64,000 bases of DNA, taken from NCBI GenBank assembly GCA_903918755.1, contig CAIXFN010000081.1, positions 124,001 to 188,000 of the forward strand. Reading direction: 5' to 3'. Of this stretch, positions 55,817-64,000 are shown piece after piece; position 1 is the first letter of the stretch; every line of letters starts with the position of its first letter. The position numbers and the translations under genes are program-made. A model generated the notes under the pieces. It had not been told where the DNA came from. It saw nothing but the letters and a program-made list of their open reading frames with translations, and did not search any database. This DNA comes from an uncultured Pedosphaera sp. GTDB taxonomy: Bacteria; Verrucomicrobiota; Verrucomicrobiia; Limisphaerales; Pedosphaeraceae.

Positions 55817-57211
55817 TCAGAGTTTCCAACCGGCGCGGAACGGAATCTGCACCAGCGTGTTGGCCACATCGTGATTGGTGAAGCGACCCGCCGCCCCATC
55901 CCATTTGAGGGTCTGGCCCGGGAAACGCAACGCGATGAGCCCCAGCAACCCGACCTGGGTAAGCGCGCCACCGTAATCAAAATTGGAGCCGGCTTTGCGG
56001 CCATTGAGAATGGCATCGGCCCAGTCCCAGGCGTGCCCTTTCACGCGGGTGATTTTCTCCGCCGGGGCGTTTTTGCCGGAGTGCTGATCCATCAGGGCGT
56101 CCGGCAGGATATGACAACCGCCGCCGCCATGGGAGCCGTGCACGATCATGCCTTTCGTGCCGAACAGGATGGCGCCGATGCCCGGCACTTTTTCATCCGT
56201 GGTAAATTCCTGCGGCCGGGGGATGGTGGTCTTGCCGTCGTGCCAGACCAACTGCACGGGCCCCCGCGCACCTTTCGCCGGAAACGAAAAGGTGATCTTC
56301 GTCCCCGGCGGATAGGTCATGCCGTGGATCGCCGGATTGTAATCCGTGACTTCCGCCACCACGCTGGTGGGGGCGCCCAAATCCAGCGCCCAGTAGGCGG
56401 GATCCACGACGTGACAAATCCAATCCCCGATCGCTCCACCGCCAAAATTCAGCCAGCCGCGCCAGTTCCACGGCACCCACAGGGGCGAATAGGCCCGGAA
56501 GGCCGCCGGCCCGAGCCACAGGTCGTAATCCAAACCCTTGGGCACTTCATGCGTTTCCTTGAGCTTGTCGAGCTTGGGAATCTGGCAATAGACATCCTGG
56601 AAGGCACCGCAACCGGCGTGCACAGTGGCGACATCCCCGATGGCGCCCGACCAGATCCACTCACAAACGCGGCGGATCGTGTCACTGGAGTGCCCTTGAT
56701 TCCCCAATTGGGTGACCACCTTGTACTGGTTGGCGGCCGCCATCAGCGTGCGGACTTCATGGATGGTATGCGCGAGCGGCTTTTCGCAGTACACGTGCTT
56801 GCCTCGGCGCATGGCTTCCATCGCAATGACCGCATGGGTGTGATCGGGCGTGCCGATGACCACGGCATCGATCTCCTTGCCCATTTTGTCGAGCATCACC
56901 CGGAAATCCGTAAAGCGCTTCGCCGTGGGATACTTGGCAAATTCCTTGGCGGCGTAATTCTCATCCACGTCGCACAAGGCGACCATGTTATGCCCCAAAC
57001 CAGCCACTTCATCCACATCGCGTCCACCCTGGCTGCCGATGCCGATGCCCGCCACATTCAACTTCTGGTTGGGGGTGACGGCGTCGGCTCCCAGGAGTCG
57101 GCCGGGCAAAATGTTGAACAGGGCGATTCCCGCGCCCGCACCTTGGATGAATTGCCGCCGATTGAGGCCGGTGGCGCGCGCCCCGGTCCGGGCTGATTTG
57201 GAGATGCTCAT
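55817..57211 (-). CDS. Tat-exported Gfo/Idh/MocA family oxidoreductase
   Basis: The 464-residue protein begins with a Tat signal containing NRRQFIQGAGAGIALF, then the Rossmann motif NVAGIGIGSQGGRDVDEV and the EKP motif HVYCEKPLAHTIHEVRTL. The C-terminal domain binds the sugar. Export by Tat implies it folds with its NAD(P) cofactor before crossing the membrane, as in other verrucomicrobial homologues. It probably oxidises sugars released by the neighbouring glycosidases, in line with the DUF1080 gene downstream. The substrate is unknown. Confidence 0.92.
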   Translation of the reverse strand: MSISKSARTGARATGLNRRQFIQGAGAGIALFNILPGRLLGADAVTPNQKLNVAGIGIGSQGGRDVDEVAGLGHNMVALCDVDENYAAKEFAKYPTAKRFTDFRVMLDKMGKEIDAVVIGTPDHTHAVIAMEAMRRGKHVYCEKPLAHTIHEVRTLMAAANQYKVVTQLGNQGHSSDTIRRVCEWIWSGAIGDVATVHAGCGAFQDVYCQIPKLDKLKETHEVPKGLDYDLWLGPAAFRAYSPLWVPWNWRGWLNFGGGAIGDWICHVVDPAYWALDLGAPTSVVAEVTDYNPAIHGMTYPPGTKITFSFPAKGARGPVQLVWHDGKTTIPRPQEFTTDEKVPGIGAILFGTKGMIVHGSHGGGGCHILPDALMDQHSGKNAPAEKITRVKGHAWDWADAILNGRKAGSNFDYGGALTQVGLLGLIALRFPGQTLKWDGAAGRFTNHDVANTLVQIPFRAGWKL

Positions 57212-57260
57212 GGGGCGAGACTAGCAGAAGCCCGGCTCGCTTGGGAATGGCCCACCGGAA

Positions 57261-58712
57261 CTAATTTACCGGAACTTCGCCGGGCAGCCAGAGCCCGGTG
57301 GGATTCGCCACGCGTCCCGCCGGACGCACGCCGGGACCGGAGTTTGTCCCGGCCCCGAGGTCGGCTTCCATTCCAGCGACCAGTTGCGCCAGCCGGCGGA
57401 CCACCTCCGGATTTTGGGCGGCCACATCGGTGCGCTCGCCGATTTCCGTATCCAAATTGTAAAGATGCGGAACAAAGGGAGTGGTCGCCGTCGGCAACTC
57501 ACCCGCCCTCGCCACCACGGAGAGCTTCCACGGCCCGGAGCGCACCGCCTGCAGGCGGCTGCCGTTGAAATAGTAAAAGGCTTCGTGTGGGGACGTCTTG
57601 CTCTGCTCAAACAGGAGGGGGGAAATATCTTGCCCGTCGATCTTCCGATCTGCCGGCAGGCTACCGCCTGCCAATTTCACAAACGTGGGCAGGAAGTCAA
57701 AATTGGCCGCCACGGCATCGCACGAAGTCCCCGCCGGCACCCGCCCGGGCCACCACGCGATGGTCGGTTCGCGCACTCCCCCTTCCCAGGTGCTACCCTT
57801 GCCCCCCCGCAACGGACCGGCCACTCCCGCATTGGTGCCTTGCGGCAGCCAGGGGCCATTGTCACTGGTGAAAATTACGAGGGTGTGATCCGCCAGTCCA
57901 GTCGCGCGGACGGTGTCGAGCACTCGCCCGGCGCTGGCGTCCAACTCCTCAACCCAGTCGTTGAATGGCGTGCCGTTGCGCCCGCGAAATTTATCCCCGG
58001 GATGGATCGGGGTGTGCACCGCAGTGTGCGGCAGGTACAGAAAGAAGGGCTGCTTTTGGTGATCCCGGATGAATTTGACCGCCTCTTCCGTGTAACGCTC
58101 CGTCAAACTGTCCTGGCCACGCCCATTCACCGTCTCGATCACCCGGTCGTCCCGGATCAGAGGCAAGGGGGGCGTCTGGCTTTTTTTCGCAGGCGCATTG
58201 GTGGCCGCGGCGGCGGACTCATTCGGCCCCATGTCATTGGAATAGGGCAGTCCGAAATAATGATCAAACCCATGCCGCGTGGGCAGAAAATCCGGATGGT
58301 CGCCCACATGCCATTTGCCAATCACCATCGTGGCGTAACCACGCTGCCGCAGGAGATCGGCCACAGTTTGCTCCTGGGAACTCAGGCCATCGGAGCTTTT
58401 GGGGAAAAGCACGTTCGGCAACGAAACGCGTTTGGCATAGCAACCGGTCAGAATTTGCGCCCGGGACGGGGTGCAGACCGGGGCACCGTAAAAACTCGTA
58501 AGCCGCATCCCTTCCGCCGCCATGCGGTCCAAGTTCGGCGTGCGGTTCGTCCGCGAACCAAACGGACCGATATCGCCGTAACCAAGATCGTCGGCCAGGA
58601 TGAGGATGACGTTGGGGGGATGGGTCTCGGCGCGAACCGCCAGGGGGCTAAAAAATCCGGCCCATAGGGCCAGGCACAACCACAGGTTCATCACAGTTCT
58701 CATGCATAGCAC
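57261..58712 (-). CDS. Exported type I sulfatase
   Basis: The 483-residue protein has a leader (LWLCLALWAGFFSPLAVRAE), the metal-binding LILADDLGYGD (Asp41-Asp42) and the Cys-type maturation motif Cys80-T-P-S-R followed by AQILTG, in which the Cys becomes formylglycine. TMVIGKWHVGD and FTSDNGPW complete the alkaline-phosphatase-like site. It hydrolyses a sulfate ester from a sugar. A formylglycine-generating enzyme is needed but not seen in the window. It follows the second sulfatase gene by 12 bases. Confidence 0.95.
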   Translation of the reverse strand: MLCMRTVMNLWLCLALWAGFFSPLAVRAETHPPNVILILADDLGYGDIGPFGSRTNRTPNLDRMAAEGMRLTSFYGAPVCTPSRAQILTGCYAKRVSLPNVLFPKSSDGLSSQEQTVADLLRQRGYATMVIGKWHVGDHPDFLPTRHGFDHYFGLPYSNDMGPNESAAAATNAPAKKSQTPPLPLIRDDRVIETVNGRGQDSLTERYTEEAVKFIRDHQKQPFFLYLPHTAVHTPIHPGDKFRGRNGTPFNDWVEELDASAGRVLDTVRATGLADHTLVIFTSDNGPWLPQGTNAGVAGPLRGGKGSTWEGGVREPTIAWWPGRVPAGTSCDAVAANFDFLPTFVKLAGGSLPADRKIDGQDISPLLFEQSKTSPHEAFYYFNGSRLQAVRSGPWKLSVVARAGELPTATTPFVPHLYNLDTEIGERTDVAAQNPEVVRRLAQLVAGMEADLGAGTNSGPGVRPAGRVANPTGLWLPGEVPVN

Positions 58713-58724
58713 CGGCCGGGAAAC

Positions 58725-60176
58725 TCATTCGAGCGGCTGCGGATTTTTCAACGGTTTTTCATTTGAATAATTGAACTCGGCGGGGCGCGGAGTTTCGCTC
58801 GTGAGGGCCACCTGATCGCCAAACGCACCCTGCTCCGCCTGCAAGGTGGCCGTGAGCCGCGCCAAATCGCCGGCGTGGGTGGCCTCGCCGGCGAGGTCAT
58901 GCATTTCAAAAGGATCCGTCGCCAGGTCAAACAACTGCCGCTTGTTGATCAGCGGATAGGCGATGAGTTTCCAGCGATCATCCCGGACCGCTCGTTGAAA
59001 GGTGCGGTACGCGGTAAAAATGGTCTCCCGGTGCGTCGCGGTCTTCCCTTTGAGCACCGGCAGGAGGCTGCGACCTTCACTACCGGCTGGGCCGGTGATA
59101 CCGGTCAACTCGCCCAGGGTGGGAAAGATGTCGAAGAGGTAGCAAAGCGCATCGGTCCGGGTGCCGCGCGGAATCCCCGGCCCGGCGATGATCAACGGCT
59201 CGTGCGTGGCGTGATCGTATAAATTCTGTTTCCCAAACAAACCATGACTGCCGATGGCCAGACCATTGTCACTTGCAAAAACAATAATCGTGTTCTCCGC
59301 CTGACCGCTCTTCCGCAAGGCGGTGAGCACCCGGCCGATCTGCTCATCCATGAATGTGATATAACTGTAGTAATCCGCCAGATGCTGGCGCACGACTTCC
59401 TCGGTCCGGGGCCAGGGCGCGAGTTGCTCGTCGCGGATGGTCATTTCGCCATTATCGAAGGGGTGGACGGGCAGGAAATTCGGCGGCACCGGCGGTTTAT
59501 GCCGGTTGTATTCCGCATGGTAACGGGTGGGGGCGACCCGCGGATCATGCGGGCAATTGGGCGCGAAATAGCACAGCCAGGGTTTCCCGGAGCTCTCTTG
59601 TTGTTGGATGAATTCCACCGCGGCATCGGCAAACAATTTGACCGAATGCTCGCCCTTCGGCCGGATCTGGCTGACCAATTTGTGGTCCGGCGAAATGGCG
59701 GCCAGGCCCAATTTGTAGGGGTCGCCCATTCCGCCCATGAAAACGGATTTGCCGGAATCAAAACTCCGCAGCAGGGCCTCCTCCTGGTTGTGCCACTTGC
59801 CGGTGATAAAAGTCGTGTAACCGGCCTTGGCGAACTGCGCCGGCCAGGTGTCCTGCCCTGCCAGATTGTCTTTCACGTGAAACAGGGACCGTCCCGAAAG
59901 CAACATGGCGCGCGAGGAGACGCAAACTGCGCCAAGCGCCCCCCCCATCAGATAGGTCCGCGAAAAGACGGTGCCCTCCCGGGTCAACCGGTCCAGATTG
60001 GGCGTCCGAATATGGGTGTTCCCCAACGCGGCGATGGTGTCAAAGCGCTGGTCGTCGCTGAACAGGAAAAGTATGTTCGGGTGCCGACTGGCCGCCCCCG
60101 CAGCACTTTGCCCCGGCGCGGCGGCGATGGCCACGGCCAGCAACAAGAAGCCAATCAAGGCGGATCGCACTTTCAT
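58725..60176 (-). CDS. Exported sulfatase with C-V-S-S-R maturation motif
   Basis: The 483-residue protein has a leader (ALIGFLLLAVAIAAAPGQSAA), FSDDQRFDTIAALG with Asp41-Asp42 and the maturation motif Cys85-V-S-S-R89 followed by AMLLSGRS. The third position is Ser instead of the usual Pro. TFITGKWHNQ and FASDNGLAIGSHGL follow the family. It should remove sulfate from a glycan of the same pathway. Its ATG (60176) overlaps the GH92 stop (ATGA), so both are cotranslated. Confidence 0.92.
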   Translation of the reverse strand: MKVRSALIGFLLLAVAIAAAPGQSAAGAASRHPNILFLFSDDQRFDTIAALGNTHIRTPNLDRLTREGTVFSRTYLMGGALGAVCVSSRAMLLSGRSLFHVKDNLAGQDTWPAQFAKAGYTTFITGKWHNQEEALLRSFDSGKSVFMGGMGDPYKLGLAAISPDHKLVSQIRPKGEHSVKLFADAAVEFIQQQESSGKPWLCYFAPNCPHDPRVAPTRYHAEYNRHKPPVPPNFLPVHPFDNGEMTIRDEQLAPWPRTEEVVRQHLADYYSYITFMDEQIGRVLTALRKSGQAENTIIVFASDNGLAIGSHGLFGKQNLYDHATHEPLIIAGPGIPRGTRTDALCYLFDIFPTLGELTGITGPAGSEGRSLLPVLKGKTATHRETIFTAYRTFQRAVRDDRWKLIAYPLINKRQLFDLATDPFEMHDLAGEATHAGDLARLTATLQAEQGAFGDQVALTSETPRPAEFNYSNEKPLKNPQPLE

Positions 60177-62569
60177 TTCCGGCTGGCCGTGCTGAGAGAG
60201 GGTGGGCGCTGGGCGGCGTCGGCTCCCCACTTTTTGTTCGGCTGCGGACCCATCAGGAGTTCCAGGGTGCCGCCGGCCACGATTTCCTCATGCCGCAACC
60301 AGGCGCGTGCCAGCGGCCGGCCATTGAGTTGCGCGCTTTGGATGTAAACATTCTCGGCCGAATTGTTCCGCGCCGTCACCCTGAAGGAACCGCCGCGGTA
60401 GTACGCCGGATCGAGCCGTACCGTAACCTGCTCAAACAGGGGACTGCCAATCAGGTAAACGCCATCCACCGGGGAGACCGGGTGAAAGCCGATGGCGCTC
60501 AGGATGTACCAGGCGGACATCTGGCCCACATCCTCATTGCCGCACAATCCTTTGACGCCGCTGCCATACGCATGCTCCATGATGAATCGGGACCATTTTT
60601 GGGTCAGCCACGGCGCCCCGGCATAGGTGAACAGGTAGGCCGCATGGTGCACGGGCTCGTTGGCATGATTGTAATAATCATTCCAGTTGAAACTCTCCGG
60701 GGTTTGTTCAAAAAACTTGGTCAGGTAGCTGAGAAAATAGTCCCGGCCCATGAGTTCCATCAATCCAGCCACATCCTGGGGCACAAACCATCCCTGCTGG
60801 TACGGATTGCTCTCCACGCATCCCTGGCCATGCGCCGTGGCGCCCTGCCAGGCCGTCCAGGAACCGTCCCGCTGCCGCGCCCGCATATTCCCCACGGACG
60901 GGTCATAAATGTTCGTATAGTTCATGGCCCGCCGCAGGAACAGGCCCGCATCATCTGCTTTCCCCAACGCCCCGGCAAAGCGCGCGGTGGCGTAATCAAA
61001 ATAGGCATTCTCCAGCGTCCAGGAAATGCTGCCGGGAACGTAGCCCAGCTTTTCATAATCCCCTTGATCCGCCCGGGCGCACCGCGGCCCCATCACGCTC
61101 TGGCGGCAGAGTTGGTAGGCCCGCTCCGCATCATACCCGCGAATGCCTTTCAAATACGCATCCGCAAACACGGAGACCGCCGGATCCCCGATCATGCACC
61201 CCGACTCGACGCCCACAAATTCCCACCGCGCCAGGCTCCCACGCCCGCTCAATTCCGCCTGTTGCATGAGCGAATTGACCGTGTCGTTCACCACATCGGG
61301 ACGCGCAATGGTCAACCACGGATATTGGCTGCGAAAAACATCCCAGCCGCTAAAGACCGTGCGATACGTGAAACTGCCGGTCTGGTGCACCTTTCGATCC
61401 GCGCCGGTATACTGCCCGTCGCTGTCGGAAAAGGCGCGGGGATCGATCATGGAATGATACATGGCGGTGGCAAACGCCTCCCGCTGGATCGCCGTTCCGC
61501 CCTGCACCGTCACCCCCGCCAGGGCCTGCTCCCAGGCGGCGCGCGCGGCCGTGCGGACCCGGCCAAAATCCCAGTCGGGGATATCCCGCCGCAAGTTTTC
61601 CCGCGCTCCGGCCACGCTCACAAAGGAAATGCCGGATTTCAGGAGCACCACCTCCCCGGGGCTGGTGTTGAATTCCGCGTAAAATCCCAGGTGCTTGCCT
61701 TCCCATTCGCGGCAACCGGGCAGCACCTTGGCGGTCGCGGCGGCGGCCTGGTAGCGCGGGCTTTCAATCTCATGAAGACGGCGCTTCCAATCGTCCGGAA
61801 TCTCTGCCGACCAGACGCCGAAGTTGGTCAAGGGACGGTCAAATTGCGCCGAGAAATACACCGTGTAATTGGCCTTGCCCCCGCCGTTCCCCCACCCCCC
61901 ACCGTCGGGGGTACACTTCATCCAGCCCTCGATGGTGTGGTCATCGACCAACTTCACGGATTGCCGGACACTGGTCCCCGCCACCCGGCGGGAAAGGTCG
62001 ATCTGAATGCGCGCGGGGGATGCCTGGGGAAAGGTAAATCGCAGGATGCCCGCCCGGGCGGCCGCGGTCATTTCCGCCCGGATGCCGTAATCCTCCAGCG
62101 TGACCGCATAATAGCCCGCCTGGGCAATTTCCGTCTCATGCCGGAAGCGGGATCGATAACCCACTTCCGCATCCTCGACTCCGCGACCGGTATGCAGCGG
62201 CCCCGTCGTGGGCATGACCAGAAAGTTGCCAAAATCGCCGTGCCAGCCCACCCCGCTCATATGGGTGAAACTAAACCCTTCGATGGTGTGGTGGTGATAC
62301 GAGTAGCCCGGTCCATTGTCCCCCCCGGTAATGGTATCCGGACTGAGTTGGACCAGGCCAAAAGGGGTGGCCGCACCCGGAAAAGTTTTGCCTTCGCCAA
62401 ACTCGCGGCTGGTGCTGGCGCCAATCATCGGGTTGATGCAATCGACCAGCGGCTTCACCTCCGCCCGCAAAGGTTCGGACAAACCCCATCCGAGCAAGCC
62501 CCCCGCCATCGCCACCACCGCCCGCAGGGAAACCTGCCGGGCACCCCACCGCAAACACAGTAAACTCAC
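60173..62569 (-). CDS. Glycoside hydrolase family 92 alpha-mannosidase
   Basis: The 798-residue protein has a leader (VVAMAGGLLGWGLSEPLRAE), the N-terminal beta-sandwich starting NPMIGASTSREFGEGKTFPGAATPFGLVQLSP, and a helical barrel with GNEDVGQMSAWYILSAIGFHPVSP, the GH92 hallmark. GH92 enzymes are calcium-dependent, inverting exo-alpha-mannosidases acting on N-glycans or mannans. The gene leads into two sulfatases and a Gfo/Idh, and is itself only 15 bases after the pseudopilin gene. Confidence 0.95.
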   Translation of the reverse strand: MSLLCLRWGARQVSLRAVVAMAGGLLGWGLSEPLRAEVKPLVDCINPMIGASTSREFGEGKTFPGAATPFGLVQLSPDTITGGDNGPGYSYHHHTIEGFSFTHMSGVGWHGDFGNFLVMPTTGPLHTGRGVEDAEVGYRSRFRHETEIAQAGYYAVTLEDYGIRAEMTAAARAGILRFTFPQASPARIQIDLSRRVAGTSVRQSVKLVDDHTIEGWMKCTPDGGGWGNGGGKANYTVYFSAQFDRPLTNFGVWSAEIPDDWKRRLHEIESPRYQAAAATAKVLPGCREWEGKHLGFYAEFNTSPGEVVLLKSGISFVSVAGARENLRRDIPDWDFGRVRTAARAAWEQALAGVTVQGGTAIQREAFATAMYHSMIDPRAFSDSDGQYTGADRKVHQTGSFTYRTVFSGWDVFRSQYPWLTIARPDVVNDTVNSLMQQAELSGRGSLARWEFVGVESGCMIGDPAVSVFADAYLKGIRGYDAERAYQLCRQSVMGPRCARADQGDYEKLGYVPGSISWTLENAYFDYATARFAGALGKADDAGLFLRRAMNYTNIYDPSVGNMRARQRDGSWTAWQGATAHGQGCVESNPYQQGWFVPQDVAGLMELMGRDYFLSYLTKFFEQTPESFNWNDYYNHANEPVHHAAYLFTYAGAPWLTQKWSRFIMEHAYGSGVKGLCGNEDVGQMSAWYILSAIGFHPVSPVDGVYLIGSPLFEQVTVRLDPAYYRGGSFRVTARNNSAENVYIQSAQLNGRPLARAWLRHEEIVAGGTLELLMGPQPNKKWGADAAQRPPSLSTASRK

Positions 62570-62584
62570 GATAACGAAAGACAG

Positions 62585-63424
62585 TTAAAAGCGCGTGGGA
62601 CGGTCGATCTTTGCGGAACTCTTGGACTGCAACCAGTCGATGTCCAAATTATTGGGGGAAGGAAAACCATACCCCTTGGGCAGGGTCGTCCGGTGATCCC
62701 GCCATTTGTGAATTTCCGAGTGGCCATCCGCGAACGAGAAGCTGCCCGCGATATTGTGATACGTGGCTGGCACATCGGTGGTCTGCTTGCCGGGCATGTT
62801 GTTCGGGTCATAGGTATCCATGTCCGTGGCAAAAAAGCCGTCGTTGATGCTCAAACCTTCGTCCAGGATTACAAACGTGTTCGATGGGCCGGGGCGCTTC
62901 AGGTCGGAGGATTTCTGATACCCGAAATATCCCGGCGTCCAGTGGTTGCCACCGTTGCCATCCGAACCAATATAAGAATTCATGGAAACACTGCGGGCGC
63001 AACGCCGGCCGATGTAGGGGGCGACGGTGCATTTGCGGGGATCCCCCGGGCATTGATAAACCCCGACATTTTGCCCCAGATATTTTCCCAGCATCTCCTT
63101 CGGCAACCCGTTGTTCAAATCCAGAAAATTGGCGGGGTTGCCGGGGTCGGAAACGTCCCCGACCAACCAGGCCCGGGAATCGGGGAGAAATTCGTTAAAA
63201 TCACCAGAATAATTGATCCACGCCAGCGTGAGTTGCCGGGTGTTGTTCATGCACTGAATCCGTTGCGCGTTAATCTTGGCCTTGGCCAGGGCTGGCAGCA
63301 GCATCGCGGCCAGAATGGCAATGATCGCGATGACCACGAGCAATTCGATCAGCGTGAAACCACCGACGGCATGGTGCCTGGGATTTGGGCACAAAACTGG
63401 GCTGCAATTGCTTCTGTGATTCAT
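62585..63424 (-). CDS. Type II secretion pseudopilin-like protein (DUF1559-like)
   Basis: The 279-residue protein has a prepilin leader and cleavage/methylation site [29 protein letters not shown] (from about residue 22), then a large C-terminal domain with [37 protein letters not shown] and [14 protein letters not shown], as in the abundant verrucomicrobial DUF1559-like proteins. It would be cut after Gly by a prepilin peptidase and inserted into a pseudopilus or the membrane. It is the first gene before GH92, apparently cotranscribed. Confidence 0.88.
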   Translation of the reverse strand: MNHRSNCSPVLCPNPRHHAVGGFTLIELLVVIAIIAILAAMLLPALAKAKINAQRIQCMNNTRQLTLAWINYSGDFNEFLPDSRAWLVGDVSDPGNPANFLDLNNGLPKEMLGKYLGQNVGVYQCPGDPRKCTVAPYIGRRCARSVSMNSYIGSDGNGGNHWTPGYFGYQKSSDLKRPGPSNTFVILDEGLSINDGFFATDMDTYDPNNMPGKQTTDVPATYHNIAGSFSFADGHSEIHKWRDHRTTLPKGYGFPSPNNLDIDWLQSKSSAKIDRPTRF

Positions 63425-63530
63425 CAGGTCAGTTTACCATCCTCCGTTGCCCGAGGCAACTGGCACGTTGGAACTATATTCCAGAAATTGCCGGGCACCG
63501 CCCCGAATTCCGGGCACCTTTGGAGCCAAC

Positions 63531-63562
63531 AAAAAAGGGGCATCCGCTTGCGCGGATGCCCC
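63531..63562 (-). terminator. Rho-independent terminator of the Ig-like protein gene
   Basis: A perfect 11-bp stem GGGGCATCCGC (63537-63547) / GCGGATGCCCC (63552-63562) is closed by TTGC, which on the minus strand reads GCAA (GNRA). Six T follow on the minus strand (63531-63536). It ends the gene at 63582 and separates it from the pseudopilin gene. Confidence 0.9.
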
Positions 63563-63581
63563 CTGTGGTAGATCGGACGGC

Positions 63582-64000
63582 TTATTGCATCTGGATGCGA
63601 TAGAACCGTTGACCCGTGGGCGCGACACTGGCCGGCACCGTGATCGGCAAGCCGGTCCCGTTGGTGGTGGTCAACGTGGTCCAGGCGCCGTTGGTGAGCG
63701 CGCCCTTGTACTGAATCACGTATTGCGGTCCGACCTGACTCGGGAATGTCAGGTTGATGGCGGAACCACCATACGTGGCGGTGATGGCAGGATTGCCCGC
63801 GATGGTAAGGTTTTGCACGCTGCTGGTCACGGAATGGAACCCGTCGTTCACAATCACGTCGTACTTACCGACGTTATCGGGTGACCGCATGCTGTTGATC
63901 GTCAGTGTCTGGCCGTTCTGGTTGGCGATGTTCGCGCTCTTCGCCAGGTTGATCCCGTTGAACCGCCATTGATAAGCCGTCGTTCCGGACGCGGCGGTCG
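63582..64000 (-). CDS. Secreted Ig-like domain protein, C-terminal part (5' end outside window)
   Basis: The minus-strand frame stays open to the window edge, so only the last 139 codons are seen. It holds the end of an Ig-like domain (AYQWRFNGINLAKSANIAN...TLTINSMRSPDNVGKYDVIVNDG) and a final beta domain ending YVIQYKGALTNGAWTTL and GQRFYRIQMQ, a C-terminus common in verrucomicrobial secreted proteins. The catalytic or binding part lies beyond the window. A strong terminator follows. Confidence 0.8.
   Translation of the reverse strand, partial: TAASGTTAYQWRFNGINLAKSANIANQNGQTLTINSMRSPDNVGKYDVIVNDGFHSVTSSVQNLTIAGNPAITATYGGSAINLTFPSQVGPQYVIQYKGALTNGAWTTLTTTNGTGLPITVPASVAPTGQRFYRIQMQ

Noticed and set aside
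60290-62563. Plus-strand open frame of 757 codons
   Set aside because: Antisense to the GH92 gene, which carries family hallmarks. The translation has no domain and is rich in Arg, Pro and His.

Overview
The window looks like chromosomal DNA of a member of the Verrucomicrobiota, probably of the Limisphaerales/Pedosphaerales type. This is inferred from gene content, not from a marker gene. The DNA is GC-rich and densely coding. It carries an EF-P with a PGNLRAF loop, an exosortase, DUF1080, DUF6600 and DUF1559-like pseudopilin proteins, Gfo/Idh oxidoreductases with Tat signals, arylsulfatases beside secreted glycosidases, and secreted Ig-like proteins ending in a TYGLETSTNLHDW-type motif. No rRNA, tRNA, CRISPR array, insertion sequence or prophage was recognised.

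Layout. 1-12 kb: the C-terminal part of a Ski2/HelQ-like helicase cut by the window edge, efp, three surface-polysaccharide glycosyltransferases (GT2, GT4, GT26/WecG), a secreted DUF6600 protein, the primary sigma factor rpoD, a DUF2007 protein overlapping glcD, a glycine-rich RRM protein and rsmI. 12-16 kb: a large secreted protein with an Ig-like domain, a small membrane protein and an exosortase. 16-21 kb: a compact urease operon ureD-ureAB(fused)-ureC-ureF-ureG with no ureE in the window; UreG has a histidine-rich N-terminus. 21-24 kb: an operon of ECF sigma factor, single-pass membrane protein and large membrane-anchored protein. 24-31.7 kb: a serine hydrolase, a Gfo/Idh oxidoreductase, a divergent UreF-like orphan and a four-gene ABC-2 exporter operon. 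32-36 kb: a tightly coupled trio of asparagine-synthetase-like, radical SAM and FAD-dependent halogenase-like proteins. 36-39.4 kb: a second copy of the ECF/membrane-protein operon, on the opposite strand. 39.5-46 kb: trpD, a MacAB-type export system and an OppDF ATPase pair. 46-64 kb: a long minus-strand array for degrading complex, probably sulfated, glycans (pseudopilin, GH92, two sulfatases, Gfo/Idh, GH27, GH2, transglutaminase-esterase fusion, DUF1080, DUF885), ending at the C-terminus of another Ig-like secreted protein.

How the genes fit together. The urease operon would make cytosolic ammonia from urea. The 48-62.6 kb array encodes mostly exported enzymes that could strip sulfate, galactose and mannose from a glycan. 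The two ECF operons are clear paralogues at the second and third genes and are the best candidate here for an undescribed regulatory or envelope system. The AsnB-like/radical SAM/FAD trio is the best candidate for an undescribed biosynthetic or modification pathway.

Limits: all assignments come from reading motifs by eye. Start codons are chosen from context and ribosome-binding-site likeness. Long antisense reading frames are common in this GC-rich DNA and were discarded where a recognisable gene occupies the other strand.
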